From NCBI GenBank assembly GCA_041946685.1, contig JBHGAV010000028.1, forward strand, positions 13,731-77,730: 64,000 bases of DNA, in the 5' to 3' direction. The notes under the pieces are model-generated. The model was not told where the DNA came from. It was given only the letters and a program-made list of their open reading frames with translations, and searched no databases. Within the stretch, counting starts at the first letter, position 1. The number at the start of each line of letters is the position of its first letter. The translations under genes were made by a program, and so were the position numbers. Positions 28,290-35,765 of the stretch are shown one piece after another. This DNA is from JBHGAV01 sp041946685. GTDB taxonomy: Bacteria; Acidobacteriota; Terriglobia; Bryobacterales; Bryobacteraceae.

Positions 28290-28837
28290 CCGCGAACGAC
28301 GGCATCCTTCGCCTGGCCGCCGGGGTGAAGCTTCTGCTGATGGACGTGGACGGCGTGCTGACCGACGGCCGGCTCTACAACGTCCCCCTGGTCGGAGGCA
28401 GGCTGTTCGAAACCAAGGCATTTGACTCTCAGGACGGGATCGCCCTCCAATGGCTGAGCTGGAAGGGAATCCAGACCGGGCTAATCAGCGGGCGTGTTTC
28501 TCCCGCCACCGAGGAGCGCGCCCGCCAGTGTCATTTCTCCTACATCTACCAGGGCCACATCGAGAAGATTCCGATCCTCGATGAGATCATGTCGAAGGCG
28601 GGACTGAGTCCAGGCCAAGTGGCCTATGTCGGCGATGATCTGACCGATATCGTGGTCATGCGGCGCGTGGGCCTCGCCATCGCCACCGCCAACGCGCGCC
28701 CCGAGGTCAAAATTTGCGCGCACTGGGTCACCAGCCGCGAGGGCGGAAGGGGCGCGGTCCGGGAGGTTTGCGAACTCCTGCTAAAGGCCCAGGGAAGCTG
28801 GCAGGACCTTCTGCGCAAGTACGAGGCGGAGATCTGA
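28286..28837 (+). CDS. kdsC: HAD-family 3-deoxy-D-manno-octulosonate 8-phosphate phosphatase (KdsC-like)
   Basis: The 183-residue protein has HAD motif I LLLMDVDGVLTDG, the KdsC segment FDSQDGIAL, motif II GLISGR and motifs III/IV VAYVGDDLTDI. KdsC releases phosphate from KDO-8-P in lipopolysaccharide core synthesis. The start is a TTG in a TTGA overlap with the gnd stop, with GGAG eight bases before it. A general sugar-phosphate phosphatase role cannot be excluded. Confidence 0.85.
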   Translation: MTANDGILRLAAGVKLLLMDVDGVLTDGRLYNVPLVGGRLFETKAFDSQDGIALQWLSWKGIQTGLISGRVSPATEERARQCHFSYIYQGHIEKIPILDEIMSKAGLSPGQVAYVGDDLTDIVVMRRVGLAIATANARPEVKICAHWVTSREGGRGAVREVCELLLKAQGSWQDLLRKYEAEI

Positions 28838-28838
28838 G

Positions 28839-29498
28839 ATGCCCATCGAGATAGGTGGATTAGTCGTCCTGGCTGACGCCGGACCTGGGATCCTCCATCA
28901 ACTGGCCGGCGTAATCGCCCGTCACAAGGGCGACATTTCCAGCGTCGAAATCCTCGAGAGCCGGCCTCCCCGCTCGAGGATCTATTTTGAGATCGAGGGG
29001 GAGGGGGTGGCCGCGCTGGTGGCCGAGGACCTCCGCGGGCTGCCGGTCGTTCACGAGGTCAGCCTGGTCAAGACCTTCCAGAAGATTTACGGCAAGCGCA
29101 TCATCATCATGGGGGGCGGTGCGCAGGTGGGACAGGTGGCCATCGGCGCCATCTCGGAAGCCGATCGTCACAACATCCGCGGAGAGCATATCTCGGTGGA
29201 CACGATCCCGCTGGTGGGTGAGCAAGCTCTTGCAGACGCGGTTCGGGCCGTGGCGCGGTTGCCGCGCGCCCGTGCCCTGGTGCTGGCCGGTTCGCTGATG
29301 GGCGGTGAAATCGAGCACGCCGTGCGCGAGGTCCGGGAACAAGGCCTGCTGGTGATCAGCCTGAACATGGCGGGCAGCGTGCCGGACGCGGCCGACGTTG
29401 TGGTGACGGATCCCGTCCAGGCCGGCGTCATGGCTGTGATGGCAGTCGCCGACACCGCCAAGTTCGCCATTGAGCGATTGAAGAGAAGGGTTTTCTGA
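28839..29498 (+). CDS. ACT-domain protein of unknown function
   Basis: The 219-residue protein begins with an ACT-like ligand-binding domain (about residues 1-85: LVVLADAGPGILHQLAGVIA, HKGDISSVEIL). A second alpha/beta domain follows with IIIMGGGAQVGQVAIGAI, ISVDTIPLVGEQALADAV, LVLAGSLMGGEIEHAVREV and DAADVVVTDPVQAG. This resembles, from memory, ACT-containing proteins of unknown function best known from methanogenic archaea. It follows kdsC by a single base and probably shares its transcript. Confidence 0.75.
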   Translation: MPIEIGGLVVLADAGPGILHQLAGVIARHKGDISSVEILESRPPRSRIYFEIEGEGVAALVAEDLRGLPVVHEVSLVKTFQKIYGKRIIIMGGGAQVGQVAIGAISEADRHNIRGEHISVDTIPLVGEQALADAVRAVARLPRARALVLAGSLMGGEIEHAVREVREQGLLVISLNMAGSVPDAADVVVTDPVQAGVMAVMAVADTAKFAIERLKRRVF

Positions 29499-29516
29499 AG
29501 CCTTCTGCCCGCGGGA

Positions 29517-30161
29517 CTACCGGACCCGAAGGACATACTCCCGAAGCAGTTCGCTGCGCGGCCCCGCAGTATAGAGGCGTACCCAATACGTGCCTCGGTT
29601 CAGGCCGGACCGGAGAAGCAGAACCGCGCGTCCCCCCTCCACCGCCGCCGCCGATCGGTGAGCCGGCTGCCCCCCGCCATCGACCAGTTCCAGATCGAGT
29701 CGCCCGTCGCGGGCGAGTCCAGTCAGATCAGCCTCAATCCTCAGGGGGCGGCCCTCCGGTGCGCTGGCGTCGAAGGCTTCATCGGCGCCCCTGGCCGTGT
29801 GCAGCACCACGGCGATCGGCTGAGGTTGCAGCCGCAGGACGCCGTTCCTGGATGTGATCACCCAAAGGAGCCCCGCCACGCAGCACACGGCGATGGTGAC
29901 CCAGGCAAGCGCGGGCCATCCAAAAAGGTGCGGCTTGCGCCGGGTGGGCCCTGCCGCCTTCTGCCGGCGGCCCTCCTCGCGCAGCCTGGCAGCGGCTGCC
30001 CGCATGTGCTTCACGTAGATGTCCACCTCGGCCAGCTTGTCCTGGCAATATGGGCAAATCAACAGATGTTCTTCGAAGACTTCCGTATCCCCGTCAGGTA
30101 GGATCCCCAGAGAATACAGCTCCAGCGTTTCGTCGGTCGCATGCTCGAGCCTGGGCTGCAT
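29517..30161 (-). CDS. Membrane anti-sigma factor with cytosolic zinc finger and exported C-terminal domain
   Basis: The 214-residue protein has a ZAS zinc-binding motif EEHLLICPYCQ (H32, C36, C39), a basic linker, one transmembrane helix at about 80-103 (LAWVTIAVCCVAGLLWVI), and a roughly 110-residue beta-rich C-terminal domain predicted outside the cytoplasm. This is the architecture of a membrane-tethered ECF anti-sigma factor. It is third in an operon after a TPR-CHAT lipoprotein and an ECF sigma factor, so it probably sequesters that sigma factor. A stable external domain could be a proteolysis or sensing site. Confidence 0.82.
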   Translation of the reverse strand: MQPRLEHATDETLELYSLGILPDGDTEVFEEHLLICPYCQDKLAEVDIYVKHMRAAAARLREEGRRQKAAGPTRRKPHLFGWPALAWVTIAVCCVAGLLWVITSRNGVLRLQPQPIAVVLHTARGADEAFDASAPEGRPLRIEADLTGLARDGRLDLELVDGGGQPAHRSAAAVEGGRAVLLLRSGLNRGTYWVRLYTAGPRSELLREYVLRVR

Positions 30162-30222
30162 GGCGGCGTCCTTTCCGGTAGAGCGAACAGCGGGCGCTAC
30201 CGTTTTACCATCCCTTGAAAGG

Positions 30223-30879
30223 CTAGTGGACGGAGCCCGCGACTTCTCTCAAGGAAAACCGGCCAAGGAGTCTCCTGGCCAGCTTGCGCCTGCCCATCTC
30301 CCCAAATCGGGCCTTGGCGCGCGACTTCAGCAGGCGGAACTGGGTGTCGCTCAGGTTCATTTGGGCGCAAATCTGATCTTGTGTCTGCTCAAGCAGATAG
30401 AAGCGAGTGAGTATCTCGCGATCGCGCGGGGCCAGGCTGCGCAGGACGGCCTCCATAATCTCGGCCCGCTGCCTGGAAATGACTCGTTCCTCGGGCGTCT
30501 CTTGCTCGTCGGATACCGTACCGCCTTGCTCGATACCCTGCATTTCCCTCCTCGTTTGCACGTTTCGCTCTATGGCGGCAGCCACCTGCCTCTTGACGAC
30601 CGTCCGCACGAAGCCCATCAGCCGGTCGGGTTCTCGCAGGTCGCCGCGCCGGATCGCCTGGACGACGATCAGGAAGGTGTCGTGCACCCTGTCGTCCAAC
30701 TCCTGGGCCCCAAGCTGGCGGCACAGGTAGAACCGGATGCCACGAGAGAACAGCCGGTACAACTCCTCCATCGCAGCCGGGTCTGCCGCCTGAATCCGGC
30801 CAACGAGTTCTGTCCAGTTGGGTGGAGAGGGCTGGGCGTGAGACGGCGTGGCGGGTGAGCGTTCCGGTTGATTCTCCAT
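30223..30879 (-). CDS. ECF-type RNA polymerase sigma factor of the CHAT operon
   Basis: The 218-residue protein has sigma region 2 (PAAMEELYRLFSRGIRFYLC, DDRVHDTFLIVVQAIRRGDL, RLMGFVRTVVKRQVAA) and region 4 (LRSLAPRDREILTRFYLLEQ, then SDTQFRLLKSRAKARF). The protein starts 12 bases after the stop of the TPR-CHAT gene and is followed by the membrane anti-sigma gene. The regulon is unknown. Confidence 0.88.
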   Translation of the reverse strand: MENQPERSPATPSHAQPSPPNWTELVGRIQAADPAAMEELYRLFSRGIRFYLCRQLGAQELDDRVHDTFLIVVQAIRRGDLREPDRLMGFVRTVVKRQVAAAIERNVQTRREMQGIEQGGTVSDEQETPEERVISRQRAEIMEAVLRSLAPRDREILTRFYLLEQTQDQICAQMNLSDTQFRLLKSRAKARFGEMGRRKLARRLLGRFSLREVAGSVH

Positions 30880-30891
30880 CGCGATCCCTGA

Positions 30892-33369
30892 CTACTCCTT
30901 TCCCACCAGAATGTAAGTTCCCCAGCGGCGAGGGGATGACTGCCAGCCACCCGAACGCAAAGCCTCCAACTGAGCCGAGCGAAGAGCATCCGCCGCAACC
31001 CACCCGTCGGTTCTTCCTCGAAGAGCCGCAAGCCGCCTGTAAAAAGACACGAGGAGCCCGCCATGATCGTCGGGAGTGGGCCACAGTGTGGCCATCACCG
31101 TTCGGGAACCTGCGGCAAGCCACGCCCGGGTCATTCCCATCAGCCCTTCCGCGGGCAGCGCGTCGCCTTCTGCGGAGGAGCACCCGCTAAGCACCACCAA
31201 GTCCACCTCAACGCGCTTTCTCGATATCTCCGCCGGCCCAAGCAGCTCCGGCGTTCCGCCCCGGCCCAAGCTCAGCACCGTCAGCGCCTGCCTGGCGTCA
31301 CTCGCGGACCTGAGAAAGTGCGTCGCAAAGTGCAGAACCGATGGTCTACGGCCCAAGGCGTCGTCCAGCCGTGGCAGCGTCACATCGGCCCCCGTAAGCA
31401 GGACCGGAGGGACGCCAGCGCCGAACTCCCGGGCGCAAGCCTCGATCTCCCGGCCGCTACCCACCAGCCGGGGCAATTCGATGCCCCGGGCGGGGTCCGT
31501 GCCGGCGAGTGCGGCCGGCAGGATGTGCTGGAAAAAGAGGAGCGCCTGCACTTTCCCGAAGCCTCCCGCGGCGGTCCTCCGCGGATCGGCCCGGTTGTAG
31601 ATGGGGTCGCCCAGTCCCACGAAGCCCCCGTTCCATCCGCCTCCACCTTCTCGTTTCAGAAGCTGGGCGGAAGGAGTGAGCATGGTGCTGTGGCGTTCGG
31701 CCACGAACCGCGGCCTTCCTGTCGCGCATCCTTCCACCAGGGCCGCGAACGGGACCCGGAATAGCGATCCGTCCGGCACCAACACCCACCTGGGTTTGTC
31801 CAGAAGACGGCCGGGCACCTCTCCAAACAACGCCCGGAAGAGGCGGTCTCCACTGGCGGTAGCCTGCTGTCTGCCCGATTCGACGTCGCTGCGGAACTCG
31901 CCGGCCAAAGCCGAGATCCGGCTCCCGGCTGGCAGACGGAACATCCTGAATTCGTCCCGAGTGACCGCCCACAGGGAGGAATGCGGCTCGTCGAGAAGGA
32001 AACTGAGCAGTATGTCGTCCTTCCGCAGGGCGCGTCCCACTCGCTCACCCAGGCCACGGGCGTCCTGCGTGCCGAAGCCGGCGGGCGAAGAGAGACCGAT
32101 CCCCGCCTCCGCCTCCATCTCGGTCAGACGGTACTGCAAATAGGATGATTCCCGGCTCGCCGGTTCACTTGGGCTGCGGAGCAAAGCGGCCTCATTCGCG
32201 CGAAGCCGTGCCAGAGTCTCCCAGTACTCTGCCGGGAGACGGCGTCGCCATTCCTCCGGCGAGAAAATCAGGGCGCGCAGGCCGGCCGCCCGGTTCTCTT
32301 CCGATGCCTCGAATGCCAGCCGGGCATAGGCCGGATCGCCACTCTGCCAGTACAGTTCGCCAGCGGCCTTGGTCAACTCCGAGCAGAGCCGCGACTGATC
32401 CACGCCGGTGTTGATCCACGCCGAATCCGCCGGAAGCACTTCGAGCCGCACGCGCCGGGCCAGCTCCCGCGCGCGCTGGAAATCGGACAACGCCTCGGCG
32501 AGTCTCCGCAATCGCAGCCGGGCCCGGCCGCGCTCGTAGTACACTCGCCAGGCGGCCAGCGTTCCACCGGTCTTTCCAAGGCTCCCGATCGACTGAGATA
32601 ACAGCCGGTCCGCCGTGACCACATCCCCCTGGGCAAGGCGTAGCCGCCCCAGCGTGTAGTACGAGTAGGCTACCTCGGGAAGCCGGCTGAATGTCCGTTG
32701 CCGGAACGCTCCCACCAGCTCGTCCTCGGCCTCGCCGGCCCTTCCGACCATGAGCAGTTCGTGTCCCAACTGGTCTCGGATCAAGCTCGCGGTCGCGGTG
32801 TCTCCCTGAGCCTCGGCTTCCTCGATGGCTGTGTGGAAGAGGGGCTGGCCAAGATCAAACCGCCCCTGGCGCGAGTACAAGATCGCCCCTTGGGCTCGCA
32901 GCAGGGGGCTCCACTTGGTCACTCCGGCCCTATCCAGCGCCTCCAGCGTTTCCTCGGCAGCCCTGGCGCCGGCGTTGAGATCCTGCTGCTGGAGGTACAG
33001 CGAGGAGAGGTTGCACGACACCATGGCCAGCATCTCGTTGTCCCCAGTCTGCCGGGCTAGCTTCCGAACCTCTAGGAATGCCCGCATGGCCTCTCCGTAT
33101 TGGAAGGCGGCGAAACGGGCCGCGCCCACGCTGTTCAGAAATCTGGCCGCCGAGGGGGTGTCTCCCAGCCGCGAAGCGCGGTCATGCCCTTGCTGGAATG
33201 CGCGCTCCGAATCGGCATACTTGCCCTGCCCGAACAGGAAGGTGCCTTCGGCTAGCAGTCTGCGGAGTTCGGGATCGAGTGGAGTTCCCCTCCACGCACG
33301 GCGCTGGCAACCACCCAACGTGAGGACCACCAATAGTGCTGCCAAGGCAAGAGCGAATCCTTGACGCAT
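30892..33369 (-). CDS. TPR-CHAT caspase-like protease, predicted lipoprotein
   Basis: The 825-residue protein has a signal peptide ending in LTLGGC (lipid-attachment Cys at 21), helical TPR-like repeats at about residues 35-370, and a C-terminal CHAT domain at about 500-825. The CHAT dyad is visible as HFATH (680-684) and VVLSGCSSAEG (C730), with the typical PAEGLMGMTRAWLAAGSRTV after it. CHAT domains are caspase/separase-like Cys proteases. It is the first gene of an operon with an ECF sigma factor and anti-sigma factor. If lipidated it faces the periplasm, where it could cut the anti-sigma factor's external domain; substrate and topology are unproven. Confidence 0.85.
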   Translation of the reverse strand: MRQGFALALAALLVVLTLGGCQRRAWRGTPLDPELRRLLAEGTFLFGQGKYADSERAFQQGHDRASRLGDTPSAARFLNSVGAARFAAFQYGEAMRAFLEVRKLARQTGDNEMLAMVSCNLSSLYLQQQDLNAGARAAEETLEALDRAGVTKWSPLLRAQGAILYSRQGRFDLGQPLFHTAIEEAEAQGDTATASLIRDQLGHELLMVGRAGEAEDELVGAFRQRTFSRLPEVAYSYYTLGRLRLAQGDVVTADRLLSQSIGSLGKTGGTLAAWRVYYERGRARLRLRRLAEALSDFQRARELARRVRLEVLPADSAWINTGVDQSRLCSELTKAAGELYWQSGDPAYARLAFEASEENRAAGLRALIFSPEEWRRRLPAEYWETLARLRANEAALLRSPSEPASRESSYLQYRLTEMEAEAGIGLSSPAGFGTQDARGLGERVGRALRKDDILLSFLLDEPHSSLWAVTRDEFRMFRLPAGSRISALAGEFRSDVESGRQQATASGDRLFRALFGEVPGRLLDKPRWVLVPDGSLFRVPFAALVEGCATGRPRFVAERHSTMLTPSAQLLKREGGGGWNGGFVGLGDPIYNRADPRRTAAGGFGKVQALLFFQHILPAALAGTDPARGIELPRLVGSGREIEACAREFGAGVPPVLLTGADVTLPRLDDALGRRPSVLHFATHFLRSASDARQALTVLSLGRGGTPELLGPAEISRKRVEVDLVVLSGCSSAEGDALPAEGLMGMTRAWLAAGSRTVMATLWPTPDDHGGLLVSFYRRLAALRGRTDGWVAADALRSAQLEALRSGGWQSSPRRWGTYILVGKE

Positions 33370-33393
33370 GTGAACTAGCTGCTCGGAACCTTA

Positions 33394-33449
33394 GGGTACC
33401 TGCGATACGAGGTACCCAGGAGTACTACAGTAGATTTAGTACTCCTGGG
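33394..33449 (-). repeat. Two overlapping perfect inverted repeats in the CHAT-operon leader
   Basis: One dyad has 13-base perfect arms at 33415-33427 and 33437-33449 with a nine-base loop (CCCAGGAGTACTA and its complement). The other has eight-base perfect arms at 33394-33401 and 33410-33417 (GGGTACCT and its complement) with an eight-base loop. They share bases 33415-33417, so as RNA the two hairpins cannot both form completely. They lie 25-80 bases upstream of the CHAT start, downstream of a possible promoter. Confidence 0.75.
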
Positions 33450-33452
33450 ACT

Positions 33453-33480
33453 ATCATATCAGAAATCTAAGGTCCTGCAA
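33453..33480 (-). promoter_or_regulatory. Candidate promoter of the CHAT operon
   Basis: On the minus strand TATGAT (33453-33458) sits 16 bases downstream of TTGCAG (33475-33480). Only the first three bases of the -35 match consensus. If used, the transcript would start at or in the first hairpin of the leader. Confidence 0.35.
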
Positions 33481-33797
33481 CCTTAAAATGAAGAGCTGCT
33501 CTGTGTCGTGCGCCCTGCGCGCACCGAGGGTACTAAGGGAGCAGGGTCGAGTTGCCTATGGGCGTCTGTCAGAACCCAACGATGATGATCGGGGGCATTC
33601 CGATTCTCCTCATTCGGGGGCGCGGATAGGATCCATCGCTCCCGGTCTGAAGGTAACGTGAGAACCGGCAGCCAGACTGCTACCTTGCAATAAAGAGCCT
33701 TATTTTTCAATCTTTTGGCTCCGAATAATCAACGTGACCCGCGCAAACCGCCCCATCCTGGAGATGGCTGCGCTAGAGTGAGAAGGGTTTGGTGCGC

Positions 33798-34739
33798 ATG
33801 GGTGCCTCATTCGAGCTGCTGCCATACCGGCTCACGTTCAAGTCCGAGGATTCGATAACCTTCCCGGCAGGCCGGCCGGGCAACATCTTGAGAGGCGCCT
33901 TCGGCTCCATCTTTCGGAGGCTGGTCTGCGTGGCCCCCTGCCGTGAACCCGCGATGTGCGATCGCCGGGACACCTGCCCCTACGCCCGCGTCTTCCACCC
34001 GCGGGCGGCCAGTGGGGCACCGTCGGGGTTGGCGGATCGCCCGCGACCCTTTGTCTTCCGTGCGAGCCATCTCGACGGAGTGGCCGTGCCGCCCGGGGCC
34101 TTGTTCCATTTCGACCTGCACCTGTTCGATGTGAAGACGCCCCTTCTCGTCTACTTCATCGAGAGCCTTCAGCGGCTCTCCGAGGAGGGAGTGGGACCTG
34201 GGCGGGGCCGCGCCAGGCTCATCCGCATCGACTCGCTGGGAAGGAGCGGAGCGCCTGCGGCATGCGTCTACAGCCCCGATTCGGGCCTGGTTCCGGCCCA
34301 GGGTGAGCCCCTCGCGTTGGATCTCGGCCCAGCGCCCGCGCCGGTCGAGGCCGTGCGGATTCGTTTCCTCTCGCCCACCGAGCTGAAGTGGAAAGGCACC
34401 CTGGCGCAGCGACCCGAATTCCCCGCCCTTGTTGCGCGTGTCCGCGACCGCCTGAGTTCACTCGCGGCGTTCTACGGCCGGGTCCCCCTCACAGTCGACT
34501 TCAAAGGACTAGGCGAGAGAGCCGCGCAGGTGCGGATGGTCCGCTCGCACGTCACCTATGTTCGTTTGACTCGTCGCTCGTCGAGAACCGGCCAGACCCA
34601 TCCACTCGGCGGATTCATAGGGGAGGCCGAATACGAGGGGGAACTGGCCGAGTTCCTTCCTTACTTGCGAGCCGCCCAATGGACGGGCGTCGGGCGCTAC
34701 GCCGTCTGGGGAAACGGGGCTATCGAAGTGCGCCCTTGA
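33798..34739 (+). CDS. cas6: Orphan Cas6-family (PF10040-type) RAMP protein
   Basis: The 313-residue protein matches Cas6-type pre-crRNA endoribonucleases. It shows NILRGAFGSIFRRLVCV (29-45), a four-Cys cluster at C44, C48, C54 and C60, CPYARVFHP, RPRPFVFR, and the C-terminal glycine-rich HPLGGFIGEAEYEGELAEFL (268-287) followed by AAQWTGVGRYAVWGNGAIEV. Cas6 cuts CRISPR repeat RNA, but no array and no other cas gene lies in this window. ATG at 33798 is given; GTG at 33792 is equally possible after GAAGGG. RNA cleavage is therefore a family property, not shown here. Confidence 0.85.
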   Translation: MGASFELLPYRLTFKSEDSITFPAGRPGNILRGAFGSIFRRLVCVAPCREPAMCDRRDTCPYARVFHPRAASGAPSGLADRPRPFVFRASHLDGVAVPPGALFHFDLHLFDVKTPLLVYFIESLQRLSEEGVGPGRGRARLIRIDSLGRSGAPAACVYSPDSGLVPAQGEPLALDLGPAPAPVEAVRIRFLSPTELKWKGTLAQRPEFPALVARVRDRLSSLAAFYGRVPLTVDFKGLGERAAQVRMVRSHVTYVRLTRRSSRTGQTHPLGGFIGEAEYEGELAEFLPYLRAAQWTGVGRYAVWGNGAIEVRP

Positions 34740-34922
34740 ATCATGTCCCCCTCGCAAGTCTTGCTCGGAACGCACCGCGACACCTCGTCGCGCTCCAGTA
34801 CCGGGACATGGCGGTCACATTACTTCTCCGCGCCGAAGATCCATATGCTCTTCGCCTTGGGGCATGGCATTCTACATGGGGTGCTGGCCTGCAGGCAGCT
34901 CCCAAGATAAGGTGGAAAGCGA

Positions 34923-35348
34923 ATGGAACTGTTCCGGCGAATCCTGGACACGCCGTTCCCCGCACTCGGATGGGAACAGCAACTTTTCGCGGCCATGGCA
35001 ATTCTCTCCTGCGCCGCCATCGCCGGCTACGCCCTGGTTGTGGTAGCACGATCGGCAAGGAAGCAGCGGCTTTATGAAAGGCGCGCTGTCGGCCGGCCGG
35101 TATGGATCTCCTGGCGGGACGCCGTAGGCCTTCGGGAGTCCGACGACGGCTTCTGCCAGGATCTCTCCAAGGGAGGAGCGGCCCTGGAACTGCCGTTTCC
35201 GCTCAAGGTCCGCACCAGGCTGAACATCCGGATGTCAGAGGCCGGACTGTCCGGAACGGGTGTGGTTTGCCGCTGCACGCGCGTGGGGCCTCGCTACGTG
35301 GTGGGGGTGGAATTCGATCGCCTCAACAGAGCGCTCATCCAGCCCTGA
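34923..35348 (+). CDS. Membrane-anchored PilZ-domain protein
   Basis: The 141-residue protein has an N-terminal transmembrane helix (AAMAILSCAAIAGYALVVVA) and a PilZ domain. The RxxxR-type motif is RRAVGRP at about 53-59, and the DxSxxG motif is CQDLSKGGA, so cyclic-di-GMP binding is plausible. It ends in VVGVEFDRLN, typical of the PilZ barrel. It stands between the orphan Cas6 gene and a convergent Flp pilin gene. The 183 bases upstream show no recognisable element beyond a purine-rich AAGGTGGA before the ATG. Confidence 0.82.
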   Translation: MELFRRILDTPFPALGWEQQLFAAMAILSCAAIAGYALVVVARSARKQRLYERRAVGRPVWISWRDAVGLRESDDGFCQDLSKGGAALELPFPLKVRTRLNIRMSEAGLSGTGVVCRCTRVGPRYVVGVEFDRLNRALIQP

Positions 35349-35406
35349 ACAGCCTGTTCCCTCGCATACCCGTCGCCGGAACGGCTCCGGGGGAGAGCAA
35401 GCGGCG

Positions 35407-35589
35407 CTAGCGCACCGCCATGCTATGGGCCGCGGAGAGATTATTGTTGGTCGTGCACCAGATTCCGCTGACGGCATCACCGCTGCCGATCATGAGAGCG
35501 GCCGAAGCCAGGCACACCATGGCGAGCAGTAGCGTGTACTCGACGAGGTCTTGCCCCGCGTCGTCCTTCCAGAAGTTGACTCGTTCCAC
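35407..35589 (-). CDS. Flp-type pilin
   Basis: The 60-residue protein has the Flp pilin core AGQDLVEYTLLLAMVCLASA, with the processing-site Gly and conserved Glu of class IVb pilins, followed by a short soluble tail. The start is GTG, preceded by AGGAGGAAGA, which decides it. It may be the major pilin for the Tad-like machinery whose minor components are encoded at 19.9-22.6 kb; the distance makes this an inference. Confidence 0.85.
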   Translation of the reverse strand: MERVNFWKDDAGQDLVEYTLLLAMVCLASAALMIGSGDAVSGIWCTTNNNLSAAHSMAVR

Positions 35590-35765
35590 TCTTCCTCCTC
35601 CTGCCGGTGTACTGCTTTAGCGCCGCGTTCTTCGGACTTCTCGATCTCGTCGGCGCTGATATGATTATGGCCGCTTACCATATTGGGAGAACGCGAGGCG
35701 TACGGCAATAGTCCATTGGTTAACAAGAGGATAACGTAGTAATGGTACTCGGCCCGTCCTTCCGG

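Larger units (their letters stand above)
33370..33797. other. 428-base divergent intergenic region
   Basis: This region separates the CHAT operon from the Cas6-family gene. The half next to the CHAT gene holds two dyad symmetries and a possible promoter, listed separately. The remainder (about 33481-33780) has a poorly supported 75-codon minus-strand frame and is otherwise featureless by eye. The final bases hold the ribosome-binding site GAAGGG of the Cas6-family gene. No direct-repeat array is present. Confidence 0.6.

Noticed and set aside
33483..33710. A 75-codon minus-strand frame in the gap before the Cas6-family gene
   Set aside because: No ribosome-binding site, no recognisable motif and compositional bias unlike a protein; left as intergenic.
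35376..35390. CCGGA/TCCGG hairpin between the PilZ and Flp genes as a bidirectional terminator
   Set aside because: The stem is only five bases with no T-tract on either strand; too weak to annotate.
33370..35400. A CRISPR array next to the Cas6-family gene
   Set aside because: No regularly spaced direct repeats are visible; only two inverted repeats occur, at 33394-33449.
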